Origin: Isoptericola sp. BMS4
Lineage (GTDB): Bacteria; Actinomycetota; Actinomycetes; Actinomycetales; Cellulomonadaceae
Length of the DNA: 64,000 nt
Direction of reading: 5' to 3'
NCBI RefSeq assembly: GCF_011634835.1
Contig: NZ_SIRP01000001.1
Location: forward strand, 496,001 to 560,000
A program made the translations under genes and the position numbers. This document shows positions 17,492 through 26,694 of this stretch, in pieces (within the stretch, counting starts at the first letter, position 1; the number at the start of each line of letters is the position of its first letter). The notes under the pieces were generated by a model, which was not told the origin of the DNA, searched no databases, and saw nothing but the letters and a program-made list of their open reading frames with translations.

Positions 17492-19201
17492 GTGGACGCT
17501 GTGGAGACGGGAGCGCACGAGGACCTGACGGCCGAGTTCGGCCGCAGCGCGCTGGACTTCACGCCCTGGGGCTTCTGGGCGGAGGCCGGCGAGGAGCAGC
17601 GGGAGCGGCAGCGGCGCCTGCAGGGCGGCCTCGCCGCGGAGCGCGGCTACGCGTTCGGCGAGGCGTGCTTCGTCTCCGAGCTGGCGTCGGTGACGAACGA
17701 GGAGCTCGAGCTCGGCGACCGTACGTACGTGGCTGCCGGGGCGTACCTCAGCGGCACCGTCCGCGCGGGCCGGGACTGCAGCGTCAACCCGTACGCGGTG
17801 GTGCGCGGCGACGTGCGCCTCGGCGACGGCGTGCGGATCGGGGCGCACTCGTCGCTGCTCGGCTTCAACCACACCATGGAGCCCGACCTCGAGGTGCACC
17901 GCCAGCCGCTGCAGTCGGTCGGCGTCACCGTCGGCGACGACGTCTGGGTCGGGTCGCACGTCGTCGTGCTCGACGGCGTCACCGTGGGGGACAAGGCCGT
18001 GCTCGCCGCCGGGGCGGTCGTGACCAAGGACGTGCCCGCCGGGGCCGTCGTGGGCGGCAACCCCGCGCGCCGCATCCGCTGGCGCGTGCCCCCGCCGTCG
18101 GCCACGGCACCCGTCGGCTCCCTCGCCGGCACCGCCCGAGCCTTCGGCGACCGCGCCCGCGAGCAGGCTCGCGCGGTGCTCGACCGTTGCTGGGATCCCG
18201 CCGTCGGCCTGTTCGCCGACAAGCCGGACGCCGCGGCCACCGTGCGCGCGCAGTGCGACGCCGTCGAGATCGCGGACCTGCTGCTCGCCGGCCCGCCGCC
18301 CCAGCTGCCCGCCGATCAGCAGGTCGAGCGGCTGCGGTCGTGGCAGGACCCGGCGACCGGCCTGGTGGGCGAGCTCGGGCCCGACCTCGCGCCGGTCCCG
18401 CCGCGGCCCGGCCTGTTCGACCCCGCCGCCGGTTACCACGTGCTCTCCGTGGGCTACGCGCTCGACCTGCTGGGCAGCGCCTTCGCCCACCCGGTCCGCG
18501 TGGTCGCGGACGCGAGCCCGGGCGACGTCGTCGCGGGGCTGGAGCGCCAGGACTGGGCGGCGGACGCGTGGGCGGCGGGAAACTGGACCGACATCCTCGG
18601 CACCGCGATGCACTGGAACCGCCGCCAGGGCGTGCCCGGAGCGCCGGGTGCCCGCGAGGCGCTCCTCGGCTGGCTGCTGACGCGCGCCGACCCCCGCACG
18701 GGGCTGTGGGGCGCTCCCGACGACACGAGGGGCCTGCTGCGGGTGGTCAACGGCTACTACCGCGCCAGCCGGGGCACGTTCGCCCAGTTCGGCGTCCCCG
18801 TGCCGTATCCGGAGCGCGTGGTGGACACCGTGCTGGAGCACGCCCGGGACCCCCGGTGGTTCCGCCCCGAGCGGCAGAACGCGTGCAACGTCCTCGACGT
18901 CGCCCACCCGCTGTGGCTCACCCGCGGCAGCGGGCACCGCGGCGACGAGGTCGTCGAGCTCGCGCGCGGGCTGCTCGGCGGCGCGCTCGGGCGGTGGGTC
19001 GACGGGGAGGGGTTCGGGTTCCAGGCCCCGCACCCCTCGACCGCCGGAGCCGCCGCGACGGCCCCCGGGCTGCAGGGCTCGGAGATGTGGCTGGCGATCG
19101 TCTGGCTCCTCGCCGACCTGGCGGGCGTCGCCGACGAGCTCGGCTACCGGCCCCGCGGGGTGCACCGGCCGGAGCCGGCGGAGGCCACTGGTCGGGCCTG
19201 A
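17492..19201 (+). CDS. Left-handed beta-helix acyltransferase fused to a helical-toroid domain
   Basis: 569 residues from GTG 17492, chosen because GAGAGG lies 5 nt upstream (the frame is open from 17387). Residues about 60-195 are hexapeptide repeats of an acyltransferase: VNPYAVVRGDVRLGDGVRIGAHSSLLGFNHT, VGVTVGDDVWVGSHVVVLDGVTVGDKAVLAAGAVVTKDVPAGAVVGGNPARR, with the likely catalytic His in GFNHT. The remaining 360 residues resemble an alpha/alpha-toroid (AGNWTDILGTAMHW, VVNGYYRASRGTFAQFG, RQNACNVLDVAHPLW), as in polysaccharide-processing or terpenoid-cyclase-like folds. The fusion suggests acetylation coupled to a sugar-binding or processing module. Specific activity unknown. Confidence 0.75.
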   Translation: MDAVETGAHEDLTAEFGRSALDFTPWGFWAEAGEEQRERQRRLQGGLAAERGYAFGEACFVSELASVTNEELELGDRTYVAAGAYLSGTVRAGRDCSVNPYAVVRGDVRLGDGVRIGAHSSLLGFNHTMEPDLEVHRQPLQSVGVTVGDDVWVGSHVVVLDGVTVGDKAVLAAGAVVTKDVPAGAVVGGNPARRIRWRVPPPSATAPVGSLAGTARAFGDRAREQARAVLDRCWDPAVGLFADKPDAAATVRAQCDAVEIADLLLAGPPPQLPADQQVERLRSWQDPATGLVGELGPDLAPVPPRPGLFDPAAGYHVLSVGYALDLLGSAFAHPVRVVADASPGDVVAGLERQDWAADAWAAGNWTDILGTAMHWNRRQGVPGAPGAREALLGWLLTRADPRTGLWGAPDDTRGLLRVVNGYYRASRGTFAQFGVPVPYPERVVDTVLEHARDPRWFRPERQNACNVLDVAHPLWLTRGSGHRGDEVVELARGLLGGALGRWVDGEGFGFQAPHPSTAGAAATAPGLQGSEMWLAIVWLLADLAGVADELGYRPRGVHRPEPAEATGRA

Positions 19202-19211
19202 CGGCGGGCTG

Positions 19212-20333
19212 TCACCGCCGTGGCGGCGCCGTGGTCGCACGGGGCCGCAGCTGCGGGCTGAGGACCACCCGCTGCGCGGGCCGGGCCGGGTCGGCGAGCC
19301 GCTCCGCGACCAGGCGCACGCCGAGGCGCCCGACCGTGGTCCGGGGCGGCCGGACGGCCGTGATGGGCTGCGGCGCGATGGCCGCGACCTCGTCGTCGTA
19401 GGCGATCACCGACAGGTCGTCGGGGACGGAGATGCCGCGGTCGTCGCACCGCTCCAGCAGCGTGATCGCCTCGGGATCGGCGTGCACGAGCACGGCGGTG
19501 CACCGGGCGTCGAGCATCGCGTCCAGGGCGCGGTCGATCGACTCGCGGCTGCCGGAGTGGTCGTACGAGACGACGTCGAGGTCCGGCCCGGCCGGCAGCG
19601 CGAGGTCGCGCACCGCGGCGCGCCAGCCGTCCCGGACGGCGGCCATCGTCGGGCTGGTGCGGGACGCGAGCCCGATGCGCCGGTGGCCGAGGCCCGCGAG
19701 GTGCTCGACCGCCAGGCCGGCACCGAGGGCGTGGTCGGTGACGACGGACTCCAGGACCGCGTGCTGGGTCGCGCGGCGGGGGGAGCGCTCGAGCAGCACG
19801 ACCGGGGTGTCGAGGCCCGCGAGCCAGGACGCGAGCTCGCCGCCGTCGGGCTGGTCGATCGCGGGCGCGGTGAGGACGGCGTCCACGCCGATGTCGTCCA
19901 CGAGGCGCTGCACCTGGCGCCGGTCCTCGTCGATCCGGTAGCTGGAGACCCCGAGCACGAGCCGGATGCCGAGCTCCTCGGCCGCGGCACGCGCGCCGCT
20001 GAGGACCCCCGGGTAGTAGTAGTCCATCGAGGGCACGACGATGCCGATGGTCGTGCCGGCGCCGTCGGTCGCGGCGGGCTGCGGCGCCCGGCGCAGGGAC
20101 GGCGCCCCGTCCGCCGCGGGGGCCGGCGTCGGGCGGGCGCTCGCCGTGAGCGACACCCCGCCGTGCACGCGCTGCACCAGGCCCTGGTCGGCGAGCTGGG
20201 AGACGTCGCGGCGCACGGTCACGGGGGTGACCCCGAGCCGATCGGCGAGGGCGCTGAGCCGCGCGGAGCCCTCCGCGGCGAGGATCTCGAGGATCTGCTC
20301 ACGGCGCTCGCTGGCGAGAGCGGGTGCGGTCAC
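19212..20333 (-). CDS. DeoR-HTH / LacI-type sugar-binding hybrid regulator (second copy)
   Basis: 373 residues from GTG 20333. The frame is open to 20438, but GGAGG 7 nt before this GTG fixes the start. A DeoR winged helix (SERREQILEILAAEGSARLSALADRLGVTPVTVRRDVSQLADQGLVQRVHGG) is followed by a LacI-like effector domain (IGIVVPSMDYYYPGVLSGARAA; VIAYDDEVAAIAPQPITAVRPP). It is clearly paralogous to the regulator at 16227-17348. It is divergent from the dehydrogenase-DUF2264-ABC operon, and the shared 203-bp promoter region is rich in GATCG palindromes, so it most likely represses that operon. Confidence 0.9.
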   Translation of the reverse strand: MTAPALASERREQILEILAAEGSARLSALADRLGVTPVTVRRDVSQLADQGLVQRVHGGVSLTASARPTPAPAADGAPSLRRAPQPAATDGAGTTIGIVVPSMDYYYPGVLSGARAAAEELGIRLVLGVSSYRIDEDRRQVQRLVDDIGVDAVLTAPAIDQPDGGELASWLAGLDTPVVLLERSPRRATQHAVLESVVTDHALGAGLAVEHLAGLGHRRIGLASRTSPTMAAVRDGWRAAVRDLALPAGPDLDVVSYDHSGSRESIDRALDAMLDARCTAVLVHADPEAITLLERCDDRGISVPDDLSVIAYDDEVAAIAPQPITAVRPPRTTVGRLGVRLVAERLADPARPAQRVVLSPQLRPRATTAPPRR

Positions 20334-20365
20334 GGTGCGTCCTCCGGTCGGTGTCGCCATCAGTG

Positions 20366-20500
20366 CCTGATCGATCATGATCGTACAGGATCGAGTCATG
20401 GTCTTGACACGATCGAACGCCTCCGGTTCACTCGTCATTCGCGATCGTGTGAGCGATCACAGCCGTGCTTCGATCTGAGTCGATCGGAACAAGACACAAC
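20366..20500. promoter_or_regulatory. Divergent promoter region with clustered GATCG palindromes
   Basis: The region between the second hybrid regulator and the dehydrogenase gene contains overlapping perfect palindromes TGATCGATCA (20368-20377) and CGATCATGATCG (20372-20383), and more GATCG copies near 20389, 20410, 20442, 20454, 20470 and 20480. It is less GC-rich than its surroundings. TACGAT (complement of 20381-20386) could be the -10 of the regulator gene. I read the cluster as operator sites for the adjacent DeoR/LacI regulator; exact half-sites are uncertain. Confidence 0.45.
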
Positions 20501-20536
20501 ACCGGGACGGGGTCGTCACGGTCGAGGAGGTAGGAC

Positions 20537-21547
20537 GTGGGCGCACGCGAGCACGAGGTCGTGGTGCTGATGAGCCGCACGACCTTCGGGCTGCAGTTCC
20601 GCGCGCCGCAGGTGGAGCGGCTGCGCTCGCTGGCCCGCGTCGGCGACCCCGTCGTGCTCGAGCACCTCGACGACGACCTGGCCCGCCGCCGGCTGGCCAC
20701 CGCGGACGTCCTCCTCACCTCCTGGGGCGCCCCCGCGCTGACGGTCGAGCACCTCGACGCCGCACCCCGGCTGCGGGCCGTGCTGCACGCCGCCGGGAGC
20801 GTGCGCGAGCTGCTCCCCGCGGAGATCTGGGAGCGGGGCATCCGCGTGACCACCGCCGCGGAGGAGAACGCGCGCCCCGTCGCCGAGTTCACCCTCGCCG
20901 CCATCATCATGGCCGGCAAGGGCGTCCCCGCGATGGCGGCCCGGGCGGGCTCCACCCCGGGCGGCTGGCGGCTGCACGACGGCCTGTCGAACCGGGGGCG
21001 GACGATCGGCATCGTCGGCTTCTCCCGCATCGGGCGGCGGGTGGCCCGACTGGTCCAGGAGGTCCTCGAGCCCGGCGCGGTCCTCGTCAGCGACCCGACC
21101 GTGCGCGCCGAGGACGTGGCCGCCGCCGGGGCCCGCCTGGTCGGGCTGCGCGAGCTCGTCGCGTCCGCGGACGTGGTCAGCCTGCACGCGCCCGCCCTGC
21201 CGTCGACGCGCCACATGATCGGCGCCGACGAGCTGGCCCTCATGCGCGACGGCGCCACCCTCGTCAACACCGCCCGCGGGTCCCTCGTCGACACGGCCGC
21301 GCTCGAGCGCGAGTGCGTGACCGGGCGGCTGCAGGCCGTCCTCGACGTCACCGATCCGGAGCCGCTGCCCGCGACGTCGCCGCTCACGGCGCTGCCGAAC
21401 GTCATGGTGACGCCGCACGTGGCCGGCTCGCTCGGGTCGGAGGTGCTGCGGCTCAGCGACGCCGCCCTCGACGAGCTGGAGCGCTTCGTCCACGGCGAGG
21501 CCCCGCTCGCCCCCGTCACCCGCGAACACCTGGAGGTCAGCGCATGA
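20537..21547 (+). CDS. D-2-hydroxyacid dehydrogenase (NAD-dependent)
   Basis: 336 residues, GTG preceded by GAGGAGG. The family layout is intact: a split catalytic domain around an NAD-binding Rossmann fold with GIVGFSRIGRRVA (about residues 157-169). The catalytic Arg is in NTARGSLVD, the Glu in TDPEPLP and the His in TPHVAGSLG. Such enzymes interconvert 2-oxo and 2-hydroxy acids or related sugar acids. First gene of an operon whose next gene overlaps it by 4 nt (ATGA). In this context it may act on a sugar acid released from the imported substrate. Confidence 0.9.
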   Translation: MGAREHEVVVLMSRTTFGLQFRAPQVERLRSLARVGDPVVLEHLDDDLARRRLATADVLLTSWGAPALTVEHLDAAPRLRAVLHAAGSVRELLPAEIWERGIRVTTAAEENARPVAEFTLAAIIMAGKGVPAMAARAGSTPGGWRLHDGLSNRGRTIGIVGFSRIGRRVARLVQEVLEPGAVLVSDPTVRAEDVAAAGARLVGLRELVASADVVSLHAPALPSTRHMIGADELALMRDGATLVNTARGSLVDTAALERECVTGRLQAVLDVTDPEPLPATSPLTALPNVMVTPHVAGSLGSEVLRLSDAALDELERFVHGEAPLAPVTREHLEVSA

Positions 21548-23493
21548 ACACCGTGGACACGCCCCGGGTCCGGACCCGGGCGGACCTCGCCGCCCTCGCC
21601 GACCGGATGCTGCGCGCGGCCCGCTCCCACGGCTCGCCCGGCCACGCCCGGATCACGCTGCCCGGCGCGCCGGGGGGCTACGGCACGGATGTCGACGGCC
21701 TGGAGGGCTTCGCCCGGACGCTCCTCGTGGCCGGCTTCCGGCTCGCGGGCGCGCGGGGGCAGGACCCCGACCACCTCGCCGAGTGGTACGCCGCCGGGTT
21801 CGACGCCGGCACCGACCCGGCGGCGCCCGAGCGCTGGGTCCGCCCGTCGGAGCACGGCCAGGCGAAGGTCGAGGCCGCGTCGCTCGCGCTCGTCCTCGAC
21901 ATGACCCGTGAGCAGATCTGGGACCGGCTCGACGGTGGTGTGCAGGAACGGGTCGTGGACTACCTCGCCGAGGTGGTGGGCGACCGCACGTACCCCGCGA
22001 ACAACTGGCTCTGGTTCCGCGTCGTCGTCGAGACGTTCCTGCGCTCGGTGGGCGGCCCGTGGTCGCGCGACGACGTCGAGGAGGACCTCGCGCGGCACGA
22101 CGCATATTACGCCGGTGACGGTTGGTACGCCGACGGCTCCACCCGGGCCTTCGACCACTACTCCGGCTGGGCGATGCAGCTCTACCCGGTGCTGTGGGCA
22201 CGGATGACGGGTGCCGAGGACCTCGCGGCCGCCCGCCGGGAGACCGACGTCGCCCGGCTCGACCGTTACCTGCGCGACGCGGTCCGGCTGGTGGGCGCCG
22301 ACGGATCGCCGCTGGTCGAGGGCCGCAGCCTGATCTACCGCTTCGCCTCCGCGGCGCCGTTCTGGGCGGGTGCGCTGGCGCGCGTCCCGTCCACGTCGCC
22401 CGGCCTGCTGCGGCACGCCGCGATGAGCCAGGTGGACCACTTCGTCTCGCGGGGCGCTCCGGACGCCGACGGGCTGCTCTCGATCGGCTGGTACGGGCCG
22501 TGGCGCCCGATGGCGCAGTCGTACTCGGGCACCGGGTCGCCCTACTGGGCGGCCAAGGGCCTGCTCGGGCTGGCGCTCGAGGACGACGACCCTGCGTGGA
22601 CCGCGCCCGCCCAGCCGCTGCCCGTCGAGGAGTCCGACACGCTGACCGCCGTCGCGCCGGCCGGCTGGATCGTCTCCGGCACCGCCGCCGACGGTCTCGT
22701 GCGCGTCGTCAACCACGGCACCGACCACGGGCGCGAGGGCGAGCCGGGCTCGGACTCGCCGCTCTACGCCCGGTTCGGCTACTCGACCGCCACGTTCCCG
22801 ATGCTCGACCGCGAGTCGTGGTCCGCCCCGCTGGACCAGGCCGTCGTCCTGCTCGACGAGCGGTCCCGCCCGACGCACCGCACGGGGATGTGGTCGACCA
22901 CGCCACGGATCGAGGGCGAGGGCGGCGACGCCGTCGGGATCGCCGCCTCGGGCGGCACCGTGCACCGGGTCGACGAGGACGAGACCCGCGGGCTCGGCAT
23001 CGGGCACGCCCTGGGGGTACCCGGCACCCCGCGTCGCGTGGGCGACCTGCGTGTCGTCTCCCTGGTCCGCGGCTGCTGGGAGGTCCGGCTCGTGCGGGTG
23101 GAGTCCCTCGCGCCGGGAGACGGGGACGACGTCCCGGTGCTGCGGGTCGGCGGCTGGCCCGTGTCGGGCGACGACGCGGCCCCCGCGGACGCCGCGGTGC
23201 CCGGCGCCGTCGCCGCGGCCGCCGGCGGGACCACGTCGACGCTCGCTCCCGTCCTCGGCGGCTGGCGGTCCGGCATCGCCGAGCGCCACGACGCCACGCC
23301 ACTCGGCCCCACCGCCGTCCCCTGGCTGTCTCAGCCCGTCGAGACCGGGGCCTGGAGCGGCGTGCTGCTCACCCTGTCCGGGACGGTGGGCGCCGACGCC
23401 CCGGCCCGCGCGGACCTCGACGGCACCGTCGTCCGGGTCGCCTGGCCCGACGGCCGCACCACCCGGCACGACCTCGCCACCGAGATGTCGTAG
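21544..23493 (+). CDS. DUF2264 domain-containing protein
   Basis: 649 residues, ATG overlapping the previous stop. The N-terminal two thirds match DUF2264: TYPANNWLWFRVVVETFLRSVG, then YYAGDGWYADGSTRAFDHYSGWAMQLYPVLWARM, IYRFASAAPFWAGAL, SYSGTGSPYWAAKGLLGLAL. This is an alpha/alpha-barrel region that resembles heparinase or rhamnogalacturonan-hydrolase folds. A beta-rich C-terminal part follows from about residue 370. No signal peptide, so it is cytoplasmic. DUF2264 genes commonly occur next to sugar transporters, as here, and the protein is probably an intracellular oligosaccharide-degrading enzyme. The reaction is not established. Confidence 0.85.
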   Translation: MNTVDTPRVRTRADLAALADRMLRAARSHGSPGHARITLPGAPGGYGTDVDGLEGFARTLLVAGFRLAGARGQDPDHLAEWYAAGFDAGTDPAAPERWVRPSEHGQAKVEAASLALVLDMTREQIWDRLDGGVQERVVDYLAEVVGDRTYPANNWLWFRVVVETFLRSVGGPWSRDDVEEDLARHDAYYAGDGWYADGSTRAFDHYSGWAMQLYPVLWARMTGAEDLAAARRETDVARLDRYLRDAVRLVGADGSPLVEGRSLIYRFASAAPFWAGALARVPSTSPGLLRHAAMSQVDHFVSRGAPDADGLLSIGWYGPWRPMAQSYSGTGSPYWAAKGLLGLALEDDDPAWTAPAQPLPVEESDTLTAVAPAGWIVSGTAADGLVRVVNHGTDHGREGEPGSDSPLYARFGYSTATFPMLDRESWSAPLDQAVVLLDERSRPTHRTGMWSTTPRIEGEGGDAVGIAASGGTVHRVDEDETRGLGIGHALGVPGTPRRVGDLRVVSLVRGCWEVRLVRVESLAPGDGDDVPVLRVGGWPVSGDDAAPADAAVPGAVAAAAGGTTSTLAPVLGGWRSGIAERHDATPLGPTAVPWLSQPVETGAWSGVLLTLSGTVGADAPARADLDGTVVRVAWPDGRTTRHDLATEMS

Positions 23494-23554
23494 ACGGTCG
23501 CCGCCGCAGACGCCGGCGACCAGCATCACCGACCGCATTCGAAGGAGAATCGAC

Positions 23555-24835
23555 ATGAAGCGCCCCCTCACCGCGACCGCGGGGATCCTCGCCGTCGGTC
23601 TGACAGTCTCCGCCTGCGGCGGCTCCGAGCCCGCCGCCGACGCGGACGGTGTCGTCGACCTGACGCTCGGCACCTGGGCCAGCACCAGCGCCCCCGAGTT
23701 CCAGCTGCTCGTCGACGACTTCAACGCGTCTCACGACGACGTCGAGGTCTCGATCCAGGAGTACGACACCGACAACTACGAGACGCAGATGACGGCGGAC
23801 CTGTCCGCCGGTGCCGCGCCGGACCTGTACGCCCAGAAGACGGTGTCCGCGTTCGTCACCTACCAGTCGGGCGGCCAGCTCCTGGACGTCTCCGACGTGG
23901 CCGACGGCCTCGACGAGCACGTCGCGGGGCTCGGCTCGTGGCAGGTGGACGGCAGCACCTGGGCCGTCCCGTTCCGCCAGGACTCCTGGTTCCTCTTCTA
24001 CAACCGGGACCTCTTCGACGCCGCGGGCGTCGACTACCCCGACGGCACCTGGACCTGGGACGACTACGCCGAGGTGGCGCAGCAGATCAGCGACGGCACC
24101 GACGCCGACGGCGCCTACCAGCACACCTGGCAGTCCGCTCTCCAGGGCTTCGCGAACAACCAGACCCCCGGCGCCGACCTGCTCTCCGGCGACTACGGCT
24201 ACCTCAAGCCGTACTACGAGCGTGCGCTGGCCCTGCAGGACGGTGGCGCCCAGGTGGACTACGGGACCGCGACCACGAACAGCCTCACCTATCAGGCGCA
24301 GTTCGGGAAGCAGAAGGCCGCCATGATGCCGATGGGCAGCTGGTACGTGGCCACCCTCCTGGCGCAGCAGGCCGACGGCGAGGCCGACGACTTCGCGTGG
24401 GGCCTCGCCCCGGCGCCGCAGCTCGACGAGAGCACGCTCGACGAGCCGGTGACCTTCGGCGACCCGACGTCGATCGGCGTCAACGCCGCCATCGACGAGG
24501 GCAAGGTGGACGCGGCGAAGGAGTTCCTGTCCTATGTCGCGAGCGAGGACGCGGCCGTCGCGCTCGCCGAGATCGGCATCACGCCCGCCTACCAGTCCGA
24601 CGCCGTCACCGAGGCGTACTTCGGGGCCGACGGCGCGCCGACCGACGAGCTGTCCCGCCAGACCTTCCAGGTCCACGACACCCGCCCGGAGAATCCCGTC
24701 GACCCGAAGATCGCCACGGTGCAGACCATCATGGGCGACCTCCACTCGGCCGTGATGTCCGAGAGCACATCCATCGACGACGCCATCGCCGAGGCCGAGC
24801 AGCGCGCGGCGAACGAGGCCGGCATCACCGGCTGA
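23555..24835 (+). CDS. Sugar ABC transporter substrate-binding lipoprotein
   Basis: 426 residues, ATG after AAGGAGAAT. A short signal peptide ends in a lipobox with Cys at about residue 21 (LTVSACGG). The mature part is a family 1 solute-binding protein: LTLGTWASTSAPEFQLLVDDFNASHDDVEV, then FRQDSWFLFYNRDLFDAAGVDYPDGTWTWDDY, a typical hinge and sugar-stacking region. It feeds the two permeases directly downstream. It is distinct in sequence from the binding protein at 2506-3801, so the two importers probably take up different sugars. Confidence 0.93.
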   Translation: MKRPLTATAGILAVGLTVSACGGSEPAADADGVVDLTLGTWASTSAPEFQLLVDDFNASHDDVEVSIQEYDTDNYETQMTADLSAGAAPDLYAQKTVSAFVTYQSGGQLLDVSDVADGLDEHVAGLGSWQVDGSTWAVPFRQDSWFLFYNRDLFDAAGVDYPDGTWTWDDYAEVAQQISDGTDADGAYQHTWQSALQGFANNQTPGADLLSGDYGYLKPYYERALALQDGGAQVDYGTATTNSLTYQAQFGKQKAAMMPMGSWYVATLLAQQADGEADDFAWGLAPAPQLDESTLDEPVTFGDPTSIGVNAAIDEGKVDAAKEFLSYVASEDAAVALAEIGITPAYQSDAVTEAYFGADGAPTDELSRQTFQVHDTRPENPVDPKIATVQTIMGDLHSAVMSESTSIDDAIAEAEQRAANEAGITG

Positions 24836-24858
24836 CCGCCCCCTCACCAGGAGCTCTC

Positions 24859-25794
24859 ATGGCGACCACGACTTCCACCACTGCCCCGGCACCGGCGCCC
24901 GCACGCGGAGCCCGGCGGCCCGGGGCCCGGCTCAAGCGCCGCAACGCCCTCATCGGCTGGACCTTCGTCCTGCCGAACTTCCTCGGGTTCGCGGTCCTGA
25001 CCCTCATCCCTGTCATCGCGGTGTTCTACCTGTCCCTCACCGGCTGGAACGTCTTCGGCCAGGCGCCCTGGGTCGGGCTGGACAACTTCACGCGGATGCT
25101 CGGTGACGCGAGCTTCCACCGCGCCCTGCTCAACACGCTGTACTACTCCGGCCTGCACATCCCGCTGACCCTCGTGGCGTCCCTGGGGCTGGCGCTGCTG
25201 CTCAACCAGAAGCTGCGGGGGGTGGCGTTCTTCCGGACCGCGGCCTTCTTCCCCTACATCACGTCGATGGTGGCCATCGCCGTCGTGTGGAACATGCTGT
25301 TCAGCCCGGAGACCGGCCCGATCAACCAGTTCCTCGACCTGTTCGGGATCGACGGGCCGGGCTGGACCACGTCGGCGACGTGGGCCATGCCCGCCGTCGT
25401 GCTCGTCGGCGTCTGGAGGGAGATGGGCTACTTCATGGTCCTCTTCCTCGCCGGGCTGCAGACGATCCCCCGCGAGCTGTACGAGGCCGGCCGTATGGAC
25501 GGCGCGGGCGCGTGGCAGCGGTTCTGGAACATCACCCTGCCGAGCCTGCGGCCCACGATGTTCTTCGTCACCGTCATCCTCACCATCGGCAGCCTCAAGG
25601 TGCTTGACCTCATCCTGCTGCTGACCGACGGCGGCCCGGGCCAGTCGACCCTCGTGCTGTCCCAGTACATCTACAAGAAGGGCTTCGTCGAGAACGACTT
25701 CGGCTACGCCTCGGCCGTCTCGGTGGCCCTGTTCCTGCTCTGCCTGGTGGTGACCGCCGTGCAGTTCGTGATCAACCGAAGGAGGCAGGACTGA
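24859..25794 (+). CDS. Sugar ABC transporter permease (MalF-type)
   Basis: 311 residues, ATG 24859, with an Ala/Thr/Pro-rich, basic cytoplasmic N-terminus before the first helix (WTFVLPNFLGFAVLTLIPVIAVFYLSL). About six membrane helices. The EAA loop reads YEAGRMDGAGAWQRFWNITLP. It forms the transmembrane channel with the next permease; their stop and start codons share one base. No ATPase gene is present in the operon, so a shared MsiK-like ATPase is presumed. Confidence 0.93.
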   Translation: MATTTSTTAPAPAPARGARRPGARLKRRNALIGWTFVLPNFLGFAVLTLIPVIAVFYLSLTGWNVFGQAPWVGLDNFTRMLGDASFHRALLNTLYYSGLHIPLTLVASLGLALLLNQKLRGVAFFRTAAFFPYITSMVAIAVVWNMLFSPETGPINQFLDLFGIDGPGWTTSATWAMPAVVLVGVWREMGYFMVLFLAGLQTIPRELYEAGRMDGAGAWQRFWNITLPSLRPTMFFVTVILTIGSLKVLDLILLLTDGGPGQSTLVLSQYIYKKGFVENDFGYASAVSVALFLLCLVVTAVQFVINRRRQD

Positions 25795-26687
25795 TGTCGA
25801 CGACGACCGAGGTCCGGCGCGTGACGCCCGACACCGGGGCCGCCGTGCGCGTCACCCCGTCCCGGACCCGCCCCACCGCCGGGCGCGTCGTGGCGCACGT
25901 CGCCCTCGTGGTAGCCGCCGCGGCGGTGCTGCTGCCGTTCGTGTGGATGGTGATCTCGTCGCTGAAGGCGAACAACGACGTCTTCACCGTCCCGGTCCAG
26001 TGGATCCCCGACCCCGTGGTCTGGCAGAACTACGTGGAGATCTGGGAGAAGTCCGACATGACCACGTGGATCAAGAACACCTTGATCCTGTCGGTCGGCG
26101 TGACGTTCCTGCAGGTGCTCACCGGCAGCTTCGCCGCCTACGGGTTCTCCAAGACGCGTTTCCCGGGGCGCGACGCCCTGTTCATGCTCTACGTGGCCAC
26201 GATCGCGGTGCCGTGGCAGGCGTACATGATCCCGCAGTTCGTCATGCTGTCGAAGATGGGCCTGTCGAACACGCTGTGGGCGATGCTGGCGCTGCAGACG
26301 TTCAGCGCATTCGGCGTGTTCCTCATGAAGCAGTTCTACGAGACGGTGCCCGAGGAGCTGTCGGAGGCGGCGCGCATCGACGGCCTGTCCGAGTACGGGA
26401 TCTGGCGCCGCATCATGGTGCCGCTGTCGGTCCCCGCGATCGCCAGCCTGGTGCTCATCACGTTCACCAACACGTGGAACGACTACCTCGGGCCGCTGAT
26501 CTACCTGCGCAGCCCCGACCTGTGGACGCTGCAGATCGGTCTGAAGACGTTCATCGGCCAGTACAACGCGGACTACGCGCTGATCATGGCCGGCTCGGTG
26601 ATCTCGGTGCTGCCGATCGCCATCGTCTTCCTGATGGGCCAGCGGTACTTCATCGAGGGCATCGCGACCAGCGGGCTCAAGGGGTGA
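25794..26687 (+). CDS. Sugar ABC transporter permease (MalG-type)
   Basis: 297 residues, start overlapping the previous stop (TGATG). Six membrane helices and a conserved loop SEAARIDGLSEYGIWRRIMVPLSVPA, with the usual C-terminal QRYFIEGIATSGLKG. It completes the importer. The next gene, a YesL-like membrane protein, follows after 7 nt and belongs to the same transcript. Confidence 0.93.
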   Translation: MSTTTEVRRVTPDTGAAVRVTPSRTRPTAGRVVAHVALVVAAAAVLLPFVWMVISSLKANNDVFTVPVQWIPDPVVWQNYVEIWEKSDMTTWIKNTLILSVGVTFLQVLTGSFAAYGFSKTRFPGRDALFMLYVATIAVPWQAYMIPQFVMLSKMGLSNTLWAMLALQTFSAFGVFLMKQFYETVPEELSEAARIDGLSEYGIWRRIMVPLSVPAIASLVLITFTNTWNDYLGPLIYLRSPDLWTLQIGLKTFIGQYNADYALIMAGSVISVLPIAIVFLMGQRYFIEGIATSGLKG

Positions 26688-26694
26688 GGGGCGG

